Of a DNA stretch of 43,469 nucleotides, positions 23,774-31,480 are shown one piece after another. Each line of letters begins with the position of its first letter. Position 1 is the first letter of the stretch. Position numbers and translations under genes: made by a program. The stretch is from positions 1-43,469 of the forward strand of contig VAWR01000138.1 of the NCBI GenBank assembly GCA_005885245.1, in the 5' to 3' direction. Origin of the DNA: Actinomycetota bacterium (lineage in GTDB: Bacteria > Actinomycetota > Thermoleophilia > Gaiellales > Gaiellaceae). Under the pieces are notes generated by a model. It ran no database searches, was not told the DNA's origin, and saw nothing but the letters and a program-made list of their open reading frames with translations.

Positions 23774-24818
23774 GCGGATCGTGCTTGCCGACCCTCCCGG
23801 CTTCACGCCGGCCTATGACCACGAGCTCGCCGCAGCGCTCGCGGCCCGCGGGCTCGACGTCGAGCTCGTCACCTCTCGCTTCCGTTTCGGAGAGACGCCG
23901 TCACCCTCCGGCTACCGTCGGAGCGAGCCGTTCTATCCGCTCTCGTCGCGGGTTTTCCACCGCTCCCCGCTTCGAATTCCGTTCAAGCTGGTCGAACACA
24001 TCCCTGGAACCGTTTCGCTGCTTCGTCGGCCCGCAGACGTGCTCCATCTGCAATGGCTCGCCGCGCCGGAGCTCGACCGCTTCCTCCTGCGCGCGCGCGT
24101 TCCGACGGTCTTCACCGCCCACGATCTCGTGCCTCGCCGGACGGCGAAGAAGCAGGCCCTCTGGCGACAGCTGCTCTCGCGCTTCGACCGCGTCGTCGTG
24201 CACAGCGAACGCGGCCGGCAGACGCTCGTCGAGCTCGGCATCGATGCGCGCGTGATCCCACATCCGGTCTTTCCCAGCGAGCCGCCGCGCGCCGACGACG
24301 GGCGCACGCTGCTCTGCCTCGGCACGATCCGCCCTTACAAGGGGCTCGGTGACGCAATCGCAGCGGCACGGCAGATCGACGGCGCACGCCTTCTGGTCGC
24401 CGGCGACCCTCTCGAGCCGCTCAACGGCTACCGGGCCGAGGCCGGGAACCTGGCCGAGTGGCGGCTCGGCTACCTCTCGCAGGTCGAGCTCGAGCGTGCG
24501 CTCGGCGAGGCGACGGTTGCCCTCTTTCCCTATCGACCCGAGCTCGACCAGAGCGGTGCGTTGCTCCAGGCTCTGGGAGCCGGGGTTCCGGCCGTCGCCT
24601 ACGACGTCGGGGGGATCGCAGAGCCGGTCCGTCAGTTCGGCGCCGGCCGGGTCGTACGGCCGGGCGACATCAGCGGGCTCGCAGCCGCCGCACGTGAGCT
24701 GCTCGAAGACGCGGCGGCGCTCGAGGCAGCGCGCGCAGGAGCGCGGCGTGCCCGCGAAACGCTGACCTGGGATGCGGCCGCCGCGGCCCACGTCGCGCTC
24801 TACGAGGAGCTCGCGTGA
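23772..24818 (+). CDS. Glycosyltransferase family 4 protein
   Basis: This 348-aa GT-B fold enzyme probably transfers a sugar from a nucleotide donor. The N-terminal domain is MRIVLADPPGFTPAYDHELA to VFTAHDLVPRRTAKKQA. The linker and donor domain carry TLLCLGTIRPYKGLGDAIAA, ARLLVAGDPLEP, LGYLSQVELERALGEATVAL and PYRPELDQSGALLQALGAGV followed by GGIAEPV, the usual E-x7-E-like donor site region. Donor and acceptor are unknown. A small acidic protein and a GH15 enzyme follow with overlapping codons, so a shared glycan or trehalose/alpha-glucan role is possible. Confidence 0.85.
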   Translation: MRIVLADPPGFTPAYDHELAAALAARGLDVELVTSRFRFGETPSPSGYRRSEPFYPLSSRVFHRSPLRIPFKLVEHIPGTVSLLRRPADVLHLQWLAAPELDRFLLRARVPTVFTAHDLVPRRTAKKQALWRQLLSRFDRVVVHSERGRQTLVELGIDARVIPHPVFPSEPPRADDGRTLLCLGTIRPYKGLGDAIAAARQIDGARLLVAGDPLEPLNGYRAEAGNLAEWRLGYLSQVELERALGEATVALFPYRPELDQSGALLQALGAGVPAVAYDVGGIAEPVRQFGAGRVVRPGDISGLAAAARELLEDAAALEAARAGARRARETLTWDAAAAAHVALYEELA

Positions 24819-25129
24819 GGCTCAGACGTCCACGCTTCACGGAGCTGATCGACCGCCAACTCGATCTCTTCGAACGCGAGCATCGCGGGCTGATCGAGGA
24901 CTGCGTCGCGGCGGAGCGCGCCTATGACCGCGCCGGTCGCGGTGAGGCCGAGGAACGCTACGGCGACTACGTCGACCTCGTGGAGACGGGCACCGAGGTG
25001 CTCGCCGACCTGCGAGACAACTTCGCCTCCACCCTCGACGAGGACGCCGCCGAGGAGTATGAGGACGCCTTCAACCGGGCGGTCCTGAAACGCTTTCGCC
25101 GCTTCGCACTCGAGATCGAGGAGCGTTGA
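24815..25129 (+). CDS. Small acidic helical protein of unknown function
   Basis: This 104-aa product is not one I recognise. It is rich in Glu, Asp and Arg and is predicted to be all helical: FTELIDRQLDLFEREHRGLI, then EDCVAAERAYDRAG, EERYGDYVDLVETGTEVLAD and EEYEDAFNRAVLKRFRRFAL. It has no signal peptide or membrane segment. The GTG at 24815 overlaps the glycosyltransferase stop (GTGA), and its own TGA overlaps the GH15 ATG (TGATG). It is thus locked between two carbohydrate enzymes and is probably co-produced with them. Confidence 0.75.
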   Translation: MRLRRPRFTELIDRQLDLFEREHRGLIEDCVAAERAYDRAGRGEAEERYGDYVDLVETGTEVLADLRDNFASTLDEDAAEEYEDAFNRAVLKRFRRFALEIEER

Positions 25130-26949
25130 TGGCGCGCATCGAGGACTACGGGCTGATCGGGGACCTGCAGACGGCCGCACTCGTCGGGAACGACGGCTCG
25201 ATCGACTGGGCCTGCTTCCCGCGTTTCGATTCGGCCGCCTGTTTCGCGGCGCTGATCGGAACATCCGACCACGGGCGGTGGATCGTCGCACCTCGCGGCG
25301 ATAGCTGGCAGACCGACCGGCGCTATCGCCCGAGCTCGCTCGTGCTCGAGACGGACTGGGAGACAGACGGCGGCGCCGTGCGGGTGACCGACTTCATGCC
25401 GCCTCGCGGCAAGGCGCCGGACATCGTGCGCATCGTCGAGGGCTTGCGCGGCGAGGTTGAGATGAGCTCCGAGCTCGTGATCAGGTTCGACTACGGCACG
25501 ACGATCCCATGGGTCCGCCGAATCGACGACTCACGCATCGCGGTTGCCGGACCGGACGCGCTCTGTTTCAGGACTCCGGTCGAGAACCGCGGCGAGAACA
25601 TGCGCACCATCGGCGAGTTCACCGTTCGTCAGGGCGAGCGCGTCCCCTTCGTCCTGACCTGGTACCCGTCGAACGAGCGTCCACCTCCCGCGGTCGACGC
25701 GGAGGACGCGCTGCAGGACACGATGGACTACTGGGACGAGTGGTCCGACAAGTGCGTCTACAAGGGCCACTGGCAGGAGGAGGTCCATCAGTCGCTCGTG
25801 GTCCTGAAGGCGCTCACGTATGCGCCGACCGGCGGCATGGTCGCCGCACCGACGACGTCCCTCCCGGAGAAGATCGGCGGCGAGCGGAACTGGGACTACC
25901 GCTACTGCTGGCTGCGCGACGCGACGCTGACGTTGCTCGCGTTCCTAAATGCGGGCTATCTCGAGGAGGCCGGCGCGTGGCGCACGTGGCTCCTGCGTGC
26001 GGCCGCGGGCGACCCCGCCGCGATCCAGATCATGTACGGCGTGGCGGGAGAACGGCGACTGTCCGAGTTCACGCTCGACCACCTGCCGGGCTACGAGGGC
26101 TCGAAGCCGGTGCGCGTTGGCAACGCCGCGGCCGAGCAGTTCCAGCTCGACGTCTTCGGCGAGGTCATGGACGCGATGCACCAGGGGCGCGTGCACGAGC
26201 TGGAGGTGTCGAAGGAGGCGTGGGCGCTCCAACGACGCCTGCTCGGCTTCCTCGAGCATGCCTGGAAGGAGCCGGACGAGGGCATCTGGGAGGTGCGGGG
26301 CCCGCGCCGCCACTTCACGCATTCGAAGGTCATGGCCTGGGTCGCGTTCGACCGCGGCGTCCAGGCGGTGGAGCGTTTCGGCCGCGCCGGACCGGTCGAG
26401 CGCTGGCGCGAGGTTCGCGCGAAGATCCACCGCGAGATCTGCGAAAAGGGCTTCGACGTCGAGCTGAACTCCTTCACCCAGTCGTACGGCTCGAAGCGCC
26501 TCGACGCGAGCCTCCTCATCATCCCGCTCGTCGGCTTCCTACCCGCCGACGACGCCCGCATGGTCGGCACCGTCGCCGCGATCGAGCGCGAGCTCTTCCG
26601 GGATGGGTTCGTCTACCGCTACTCGCACGACGAGGAAGTCCGAGGCGTCGACGGCCTGCCGCCGGGTGAGGGTGCGTTCCTGCCCTGCACGTTCTGGTTC
26701 GCGGACAACCTCGCGTTGCAGGGACGTGTCGACGAGGCAGAGGAGATCTTTCAGCGCTTGCTCGACTTGCGCAGCGACCTCGGCCTGCTCGCCGAGGAAT
26801 GGGATCCTTCGACTGGGCGCCAGCTCGGAAACTTCCCGCAGGCGTTCACGCACGTCGCGCTCGTGAACACCGCCTTCAACCTCGATCGCCAGGCCGACAT
26901 CGCGCCGATGCAACAGCGGGCCCCCGAGGAACAACCCGCCGCCTACTGA
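25129..26949 (+). CDS. Glycoside hydrolase family 15 protein (glucoamylase or trehalase)
   Basis: This 606-aa cytosolic enzyme is predicted to cleave alpha-glucosidic bonds by inversion. The N-terminal beta domain starts RIEDYGLIGDLQTAALVGND, then GSIDWACFPRFDSAACFAAL. The (alpha/alpha)6 barrel has IGGERNWDYRYCWLRDATLT, EPDEGIWEVRGPRRHFTHSK with the likely acid Glu, and LLAEEWDPSTGRQLGNFPQA with the likely base Glu. Mycobacterial trehalase belongs to the same subfamily, so trehalose is a realistic substrate along with short maltooligosaccharides. No signal peptide is present. The ATG at 25129 follows GAGGAG. Confidence 0.9.
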   Translation: MARIEDYGLIGDLQTAALVGNDGSIDWACFPRFDSAACFAALIGTSDHGRWIVAPRGDSWQTDRRYRPSSLVLETDWETDGGAVRVTDFMPPRGKAPDIVRIVEGLRGEVEMSSELVIRFDYGTTIPWVRRIDDSRIAVAGPDALCFRTPVENRGENMRTIGEFTVRQGERVPFVLTWYPSNERPPPAVDAEDALQDTMDYWDEWSDKCVYKGHWQEEVHQSLVVLKALTYAPTGGMVAAPTTSLPEKIGGERNWDYRYCWLRDATLTLLAFLNAGYLEEAGAWRTWLLRAAAGDPAAIQIMYGVAGERRLSEFTLDHLPGYEGSKPVRVGNAAAEQFQLDVFGEVMDAMHQGRVHELEVSKEAWALQRRLLGFLEHAWKEPDEGIWEVRGPRRHFTHSKVMAWVAFDRGVQAVERFGRAGPVERWREVRAKIHREICEKGFDVELNSFTQSYGSKRLDASLLIIPLVGFLPADDARMVGTVAAIERELFRDGFVYRYSHDEEVRGVDGLPPGEGAFLPCTFWFADNLALQGRVDEAEEIFQRLLDLRSDLGLLAEEWDPSTGRQLGNFPQAFTHVALVNTAFNLDRQADIAPMQQRAPEEQPAAY

Positions 26950-26968
26950 GTCACACCACACGAGTCCG

Positions 26969-26988
26969 AGCGCCGTCGAGACGGCGCT
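26969..26988. terminator. Hairpin between convergent GH15 and dnaE2
   Basis: AGCGCCGTC (26969-26977) and GACGGCGCT (26980-26988) are exact inverse complements separated by GA. The hairpin is 20 nt after the GH15 stop within a 118-bp convergent gap, and there is no U-run in the plus direction. The rest of the gap shows nothing recognisable. Confidence 0.5.
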
Positions 26989-27067
26989 GAAAAACGCCGC
27001 GGTCACAACCGGCACGAGCAGCAAGGATGGTCGCGCGATCAAGCGCGAGTACGTCGCACGTTCTAGT

Positions 27068-30000
27068 TCAGCGATGACCGAAGTGGTGGGCGCCGGGGAG
27101 GCTGGCGCCCACCTCGGTCTCCTGTGAGACCTGCCGCGCAAGTGAGCCGAGCGTCTCCAGCGAGCGGACTAGCACGTTCTGGTTGCGTTCGATTCGCTCG
27201 AAGCGGCCGCGCGCGAGGATGAGCGGCTCACCGCGCACGATGGCGCGATGCTTGTCGTAGACGGACGGCGGCACGATCAGGTTCACAGCGCCGAACTCGT
27301 CCTCGATCAGCATGAAGACGACGCCGTTCGCAGTCGCAGGCCGCTGCCTCGCGACCGCCATCCCGGCCACGGCCACCTGCGTCCGGTCCGAGGCCGAGTC
27401 GAGGTCGCGGGAGGAAATGACGCCCTCTGGGAGGTGGGCGCGCAGCAGCTCCATCGGGTGGACGCCGACCGAAAGGCTCGTCGTCCGGTAGTCGGCGAGC
27501 ATCCGTTCCCAGACGGTCGGCTCGGGAAGCTCGGGTGTCGGCGCCGTTGGATCGAGTGGAAGAGCGAGTTGCTTCTCCTCACCGCCTGAACCGGGCACGC
27601 TCTGCGAGCGAGGCACGAGCCCGAGCTGCCAGAGCAACTGGCGGCGTGGCATCCCGAAGCAGTCACCGGCGCCGGAGACGATCAGGGTCTCGAGTGCGTG
27701 GTCCGAGAGCTGCGTGCGCTGGGCGAGATCGCGGATGCTCCGGAACCGTCCACCGCCTTCCCGCTCCGCCACAACTGCGCTCGCCTCGTCCCCGCCGATT
27801 CCGTTCACATAGTCGATGCCGATGCGCACCGCACCATCCTCCACCGCGCACTTCGCCGCACTGACGTTCACGTCGGGCGGTCGAGTCTCGACACCCCGCC
27901 GCTGCCCGTCACGGACGAGCGTCGCCGGCGGGTAGAAGCCCATCGGTTGTGCGTTCAGCAGCGCGCACAAGAACTCGGCCGGATGGTGGTGCCTGAGCCA
28001 TGCCGACTGGTAGGCGAGCAATCCGAATGCGGCCGCGTGCGATTTCGGGAAGCCGAAGCCTGAGAAGCCGACGAGCTTGTCGTAGACGAGGTCGGCGGTC
28101 TGCGCGTCCACTCCCTTGTGCAGCGCACCGTTCACGAAGCGCTCGCGGTAGGCCTCGAGCGCGTCGTGCGAGCGCTTGCGGCTCATCGCGCGGCGCAGGC
28201 CTTCGGCCTCCCCCACGCTGAAGCCTGCGAGCGCGATCGCGACCTCGAGCACCTGATCCTGGAAGACGACGACGCCGAGTGTCGAGTGCAGGCATTCGGA
28301 GAGCAGCGGGTGGTCGACCGGCGGAACGAACCCCGGATCCTCGCGCAGGCGCTGGCGGTGCTCGATGTACGGATGCACCGCCTTACCCTGAATCGGGCCG
28401 GGTCGCACGAGCGCCACCTGCACGGTGAGGTCATCGATCGATTCTGGCTTCGTGCGCAGCAGACTCTGCATCTGAGCACGGCTCTCGATCTGGAAGTCGC
28501 CGACGGTGTCGGCCCGCTGGATCTCGTCGTAGACGGCGGGGTCGTCGAGCGGGATTCGGGAGAGGTCGATCGGCTGTCCGCGGAGGCGGGCGATCTGGTC
28601 GACGCAATCCTCGACTGCGGAGAGCATCCCCAGACCGAGCAGATCGATCTTGAGGAAGCCGGCGTCCGCGCACGAGTCCTTGTCCCATTGGCACATCTGG
28701 CGGCCGGCCATCGCGGCCGGCTGCACCGGCACGAGCTCGACGAGCGGCCGTGACGAGATCACCATCCCGCCCGGGTGCTGCGAGATATGACGGGGCAACC
28801 CGGCGATCTCGTGGCAGAGCTCCGCGAACGCGCGCCAGCGCGGCGAGACCAGCTTGCGGTCCGCGTCGGGCAGAAGCTGCAGCTCCTCGGCGACCCGCTT
28901 CGCGTTCCAGCCTTCCGAGACGCGCGCGATCCGTTCGAGCTCCGCGTACGGAAGGCCGAGTGCCTTGCCGACGTCGCGGATGGCTCCGCGCGAGCGGTAC
29001 GTTGCGAACGAAGCGACGAGCGCCGCGTGGTCGCGGCCGTAGCGCTCGGTGACGGCGACGATCAATTTCTCGCGGATGTCCCGCGGGAAATCCAGATCGA
29101 TGTCCGGAACGGAGTCGAGCTCGCGGTTGAGGAACCGGCCGAGGGACAGCTCCGCCCCGACCGGATCGACGTGCGAGAGACCGGTCAGGTAGCAGACGAG
29201 CGAGCCCACGGACGAACCTCGCCCGCGTCCCGGCGGCAGCGCATGCCGCGGCGAGTCGTGCCCGCGCACCTGGAACGCGCATTCGCGCGCGAGCTCGAGA
29301 ACGTCCCAGTGCAGCAGGAAGAAGCCCGCGAGCCCGAGCTCGTCGATCAGCTTCAGCTCGTCCTGGAGCCGCGCGCGCGCCTCGAGCCGAAGCCTGTGGC
29401 CTCGCGAGTAGCGGTCCTCGAAGGTGCGATCGCAGACCTGCGCGAGCTGGACGATCGCCGGCTCTGGACTGTCGGAGAAGTCCGGATAGCGGTAGCCGAG
29501 CTCCTGGGTGAGATCGAACTGCAGCCGCTCGGCGACCTCGACCGTGCGCGCGACGGCTTTTCGATCCTCAGGGAAGCGCTCGACGATCTCGGCCGGTGAG
29601 AGCAGGACGCATTCCTGGTTCCCGCGTCGCTCTGCCTCGCAGCCGTCGAGCGAGCTGCGGTTGCGGATGGCGACAAGAACGTCCTGGAGCGCCGCTCGGC
29701 GTGAATGGTGCGCATGGACGTCACCGGTGACGATCGTCGGGACACCGAGTGATCCGGCTAGCTCGCGCAGGCTCGCATTGCGACGTGCGTCGCCCCGCTC
29801 GTACGGGCGCTGGAGCTCGACGAAGAAGCGGTCTCGGCCGAACGACTGCGCGAGGCGAGCCGCGCCGTTCGGATTGCGTACTGCGAGACCGTGCCGTGCG
29901 CAGCCGGAGAGGCAGACGAGCCCGTCGTTCAGCTCTTCCAGCAAACGCTGGTCGAGCGCCGGGTCCGCCGCAGGCTGCGCTTCCTTCCCTGGCAGACGCG

Positions 30001-30295
30001 TATCGGCGTGCGCCGCTGTGAGCAGCCGGCAGAGGTTCGCGTATCCCCCGGGCGTCTCGACGAGCAGCGTGACGTGCGAGCCGTCCGCGAGCGTCACCTC
30101 GGCACCGGTGATCGGCCGGACGCCGAAGTGCTTGGCGGCGTGCGCGAACTCCAGCGAGCCGTAGACGCCGTCATGGTCGGTGAGCGCGAGCGCGGGATAG
30201 CCGAGCTCCGCGGCGCGAACGGCGAGCTCTTCCGGCAGCGACGCACCGTCGAGAAACGAGTACGACGAGTGCGCGTGCAGCTCGACGTACTGCAC
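27068..30295 (-). CDS. dnaE2: Error-prone DNA polymerase III alpha-like subunit (DnaE2/ImuC)
   Basis: This 1075-aa C-family polymerase is the catalytic part of the ImuB/DnaE2 translesion mutasome. The PHP domain is YVELHAHSSYSFLDGASLPE followed by LALTDHDGVYGSLEFAHAAK. The polymerase palm has PPGRGRGSSVGSLVCYLTGL, LDSVPDIDLDFPRDIREKLI (catalytic Asp pair) and SQHPGGMVISSRPLVELV. The fingers have VRPGPIQGKAVHPYIEHRQR and DKLVGFSGFGFPKSHAAAFG. An OB-fold lies near the C-terminus (VAVAGMAVARQRPATANGVV). The frame is open to 30433, but I chose the GTG at 30295 because the longer form would translate the GTGGCTC palindrome. imuB lies 1.1 kb away. Confidence 0.92.
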   Translation of the reverse strand: MQYVELHAHSSYSFLDGASLPEELAVRAAELGYPALALTDHDGVYGSLEFAHAAKHFGVRPITGAEVTLADGSHVTLLVETPGGYANLCRLLTAAHADTRLPGKEAQPAADPALDQRLLEELNDGLVCLSGCARHGLAVRNPNGAARLAQSFGRDRFFVELQRPYERGDARRNASLRELAGSLGVPTIVTGDVHAHHSRRAALQDVLVAIRNRSSLDGCEAERRGNQECVLLSPAEIVERFPEDRKAVARTVEVAERLQFDLTQELGYRYPDFSDSPEPAIVQLAQVCDRTFEDRYSRGHRLRLEARARLQDELKLIDELGLAGFFLLHWDVLELARECAFQVRGHDSPRHALPPGRGRGSSVGSLVCYLTGLSHVDPVGAELSLGRFLNRELDSVPDIDLDFPRDIREKLIVAVTERYGRDHAALVASFATYRSRGAIRDVGKALGLPYAELERIARVSEGWNAKRVAEELQLLPDADRKLVSPRWRAFAELCHEIAGLPRHISQHPGGMVISSRPLVELVPVQPAAMAGRQMCQWDKDSCADAGFLKIDLLGLGMLSAVEDCVDQIARLRGQPIDLSRIPLDDPAVYDEIQRADTVGDFQIESRAQMQSLLRTKPESIDDLTVQVALVRPGPIQGKAVHPYIEHRQRLREDPGFVPPVDHPLLSECLHSTLGVVVFQDQVLEVAIALAGFSVGEAEGLRRAMSRKRSHDALEAYRERFVNGALHKGVDAQTADLVYDKLVGFSGFGFPKSHAAAFGLLAYQSAWLRHHHPAEFLCALLNAQPMGFYPPATLVRDGQRRGVETRPPDVNVSAAKCAVEDGAVRIGIDYVNGIGGDEASAVVAEREGGGRFRSIRDLAQRTQLSDHALETLIVSGAGDCFGMPRRQLLWQLGLVPRSQSVPGSGGEEKQLALPLDPTAPTPELPEPTVWERMLADYRTTSLSVGVHPMELLRAHLPEGVISSRDLDSASDRTQVAVAGMAVARQRPATANGVVFMLIEDEFGAVNLIVPPSVYDKHRAIVRGEPLILARGRFERIERNQNVLVRSLETLGSLARQVSQETEVGASLPGAHHFGHR

Positions 30296-30321
30296 GGTCT
30301 TCGGCCGACCGTTCGTACTTT

Positions 30322-30336
30322 GTGGCTCTGAGCCAC
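30322..30336. repeat. Palindrome GTGGCTCTGAGCCAC, copy 3, upstream of dnaE2
   Basis: Identical to the 15-mer at 3798-3812 and inside 3873-3893; like copy 2 it is followed by TAA. It lies 26 nt upstream of the chosen dnaE2 GTG, in the dnaE2/cupin divergent spacer. The position fits an operator or a leader hairpin. Confidence 0.75.
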
Positions 30337-30363
30337 TAACTCTTGGACGGCTTCCCTCGAGCG

Positions 30364-30377
30364 GAAAGCGCGCTTTC
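30364..30377. promoter_or_regulatory. 14-bp perfect palindrome in the dnaE2/cupin divergent spacer
   Basis: GAAAGCGCGCTTTC is self-complementary. It lies 68 nt upstream of the dnaE2 GTG and 55 nt upstream of the cupin ATG. It is not a GAACN4GTTC LexA box. A candidate operator for either gene, but its binder is unknown. Confidence 0.4.
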
Positions 30378-30432
30378 TTCCGCGTCCGGTGCGGAAACTC
30401 GGGCTGGAGCTCGATCGTCATACTCGCCCGCA

Positions 30433-31188
30433 ATGGACGGGGTCGTACTCAGGGCCGGCGAGGGCGAAGCGCTCTTCGGCGGCAGGATCGTGCTGAAGGC
30501 GACATTCGAGCAGCTGTGCATCACCGAGTCGCTGTTTCCCGACGCGCGCGACGGCGCCGAGCCGCACTACCACCGGCACCACGCAGACTCGTTCTACGTG
30601 CTCGAGGGCGGCCTCGCGGTCCTCGTGCACGACGAGGAGAAGCTGCTCGAGCCCGGCGCGTTCGTCACCGCTCCGCCCGAGGTCGTGCACGGCTTCCGCA
30701 GCACGTCGCGTGCGCGTTTCCTGAACTTCCACACGCCGGACGGCAGATTCGCGGAACACCTGCGCGAGCGAGATCGCGGCGAGCCCGGGGGCTTCGACAG
30801 CATCGATGCCGCGCCGGGAAGCGGCAAGCCGCCCACCGACGCGGTCTTTTTGCCGCCCGGCGACGGCGAACGGCTTGTCGCGAACAACCGCATCGCGACG
30901 ATCAAGGTCGGGCGCGAGGAGCTCGCGCTGATCGAGTTCGCGCTCGAGCCGGGCTTCGAGGGGCCTGATCCGCACGCGCACGACGACCACGTCGACTCGT
31001 TCTACGTCCTCGACGGCGAGGTCGACTTCCTCGTCGGCGACGAGTGGATGCGTCTGCCGGCGGGCTCGTTCGTCGCCGCGCCGATCGGTATCACGCACAC
31101 GTTCGGAACTCGCGACGGACAACGCGCGCGACTGCTCAACATCCACGCGCCGAGCACCGGCTTTCACGACCGCTTCCGCGATTTCTAA
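30433..31188 (+). CDS. Bicupin (two cupin_2 domains) protein
   Basis: This 251-aa protein has two tandem cupin domains. Domain 1 (about 35-110) has the metal motif AEPHYHRHHADSFYVLEGGL and later PPEVVHGFRSTSRARFLNFH. Domain 2 (about 165-240) has GPDPHAHDDHVDSFYVLDGE and PIGITHTFGTRDGQRARLLN. Each keeps the H-x-H-x(n)-E/D and late His pattern of a metal-binding cupin. The reaction is unknown; dioxygenases and isomerases share this fold. The ATG at 30433 has no Shine-Dalgarno, but CATACT lies 8 nt upstream, so the mRNA may be leaderless. Confidence 0.85.
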   Translation: MDGVVLRAGEGEALFGGRIVLKATFEQLCITESLFPDARDGAEPHYHRHHADSFYVLEGGLAVLVHDEEKLLEPGAFVTAPPEVVHGFRSTSRARFLNFHTPDGRFAEHLRERDRGEPGGFDSIDAAPGSGKPPTDAVFLPPGDGERLVANNRIATIKVGREELALIEFALEPGFEGPDPHAHDDHVDSFYVLDGEVDFLVGDEWMRLPAGSFVAAPIGITHTFGTRDGQRARLLNIHAPSTGFHDRFRDF

Positions 31189-31201
31189 CGTTTCTGCGCG
31201 T

Positions 31202-31480
31202 TCACGCGCCCCGCTGGGTGAACCAGCAGCTGCGCTCCTCGTCGCGAAAGACAACGGCGTTCTCCCCTGATTGCAACACCACTTCGAAGTAGCGGCGGGA
31301 CACCGGCTCCTCCGTCCACCACCGATCGACCACTCGCCACTCTTCGCGCACGAGCTCGACCGGTAGGCGGTTCACCCGGACCGGCGAGCCGTCGACCCGA
31401 GCCTCGACGACCGCCGGACGGGGTTCGTTTAGTCGTCCCGCGGCACGAACAGTGCGCGGGTCTCCGGAATGCGCGACCAC
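31202..31480 (-). CDS. DUF6504 family small protein, downstream partner of imuB
   Basis: The C-terminal part (PVRVNRLPVELVREEWRVVD, RWWTEEPVSRRYFEVVLQSG, VFRDEERSCWFTQRGA) matches small actinobacterial proteins encoded right after Y-family polymerase genes. Their function is unknown. The start is uncertain: the frame overlaps the imuB 3' end, and the first plausible start is the GTG at 31480, giving 92 aa with a 52-nt overlap. An inner GTG (...VNRL) would shorten it by 34 residues. The longer frame to 31744 is imuB antiframe. Coupling with imuB suggests SOS co-expression. Confidence 0.6.
   Translation of the reverse strand: MVAHSGDPRTVRAAGRLNEPRPAVVEARVDGSPVRVNRLPVELVREEWRVVDRWWTEEPVSRRYFEVVLQSGENAVVFRDEERSCWFTQRGA

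Noticed and set aside
26539-27141. 200-codon minus frame with a hydrophobic patch past the GH15 end
   Set aside because: Mostly antisense to the GH15 gene; the hydrophobic stretch falls in the convergent spacer and has no start or family support.
30296-30433. N-terminally extended DnaE2
   Set aside because: The extension would translate two palindromes, one of which recurs in a non-coding spacer elsewhere; the PHP domain starts right after the GTG at 30295.
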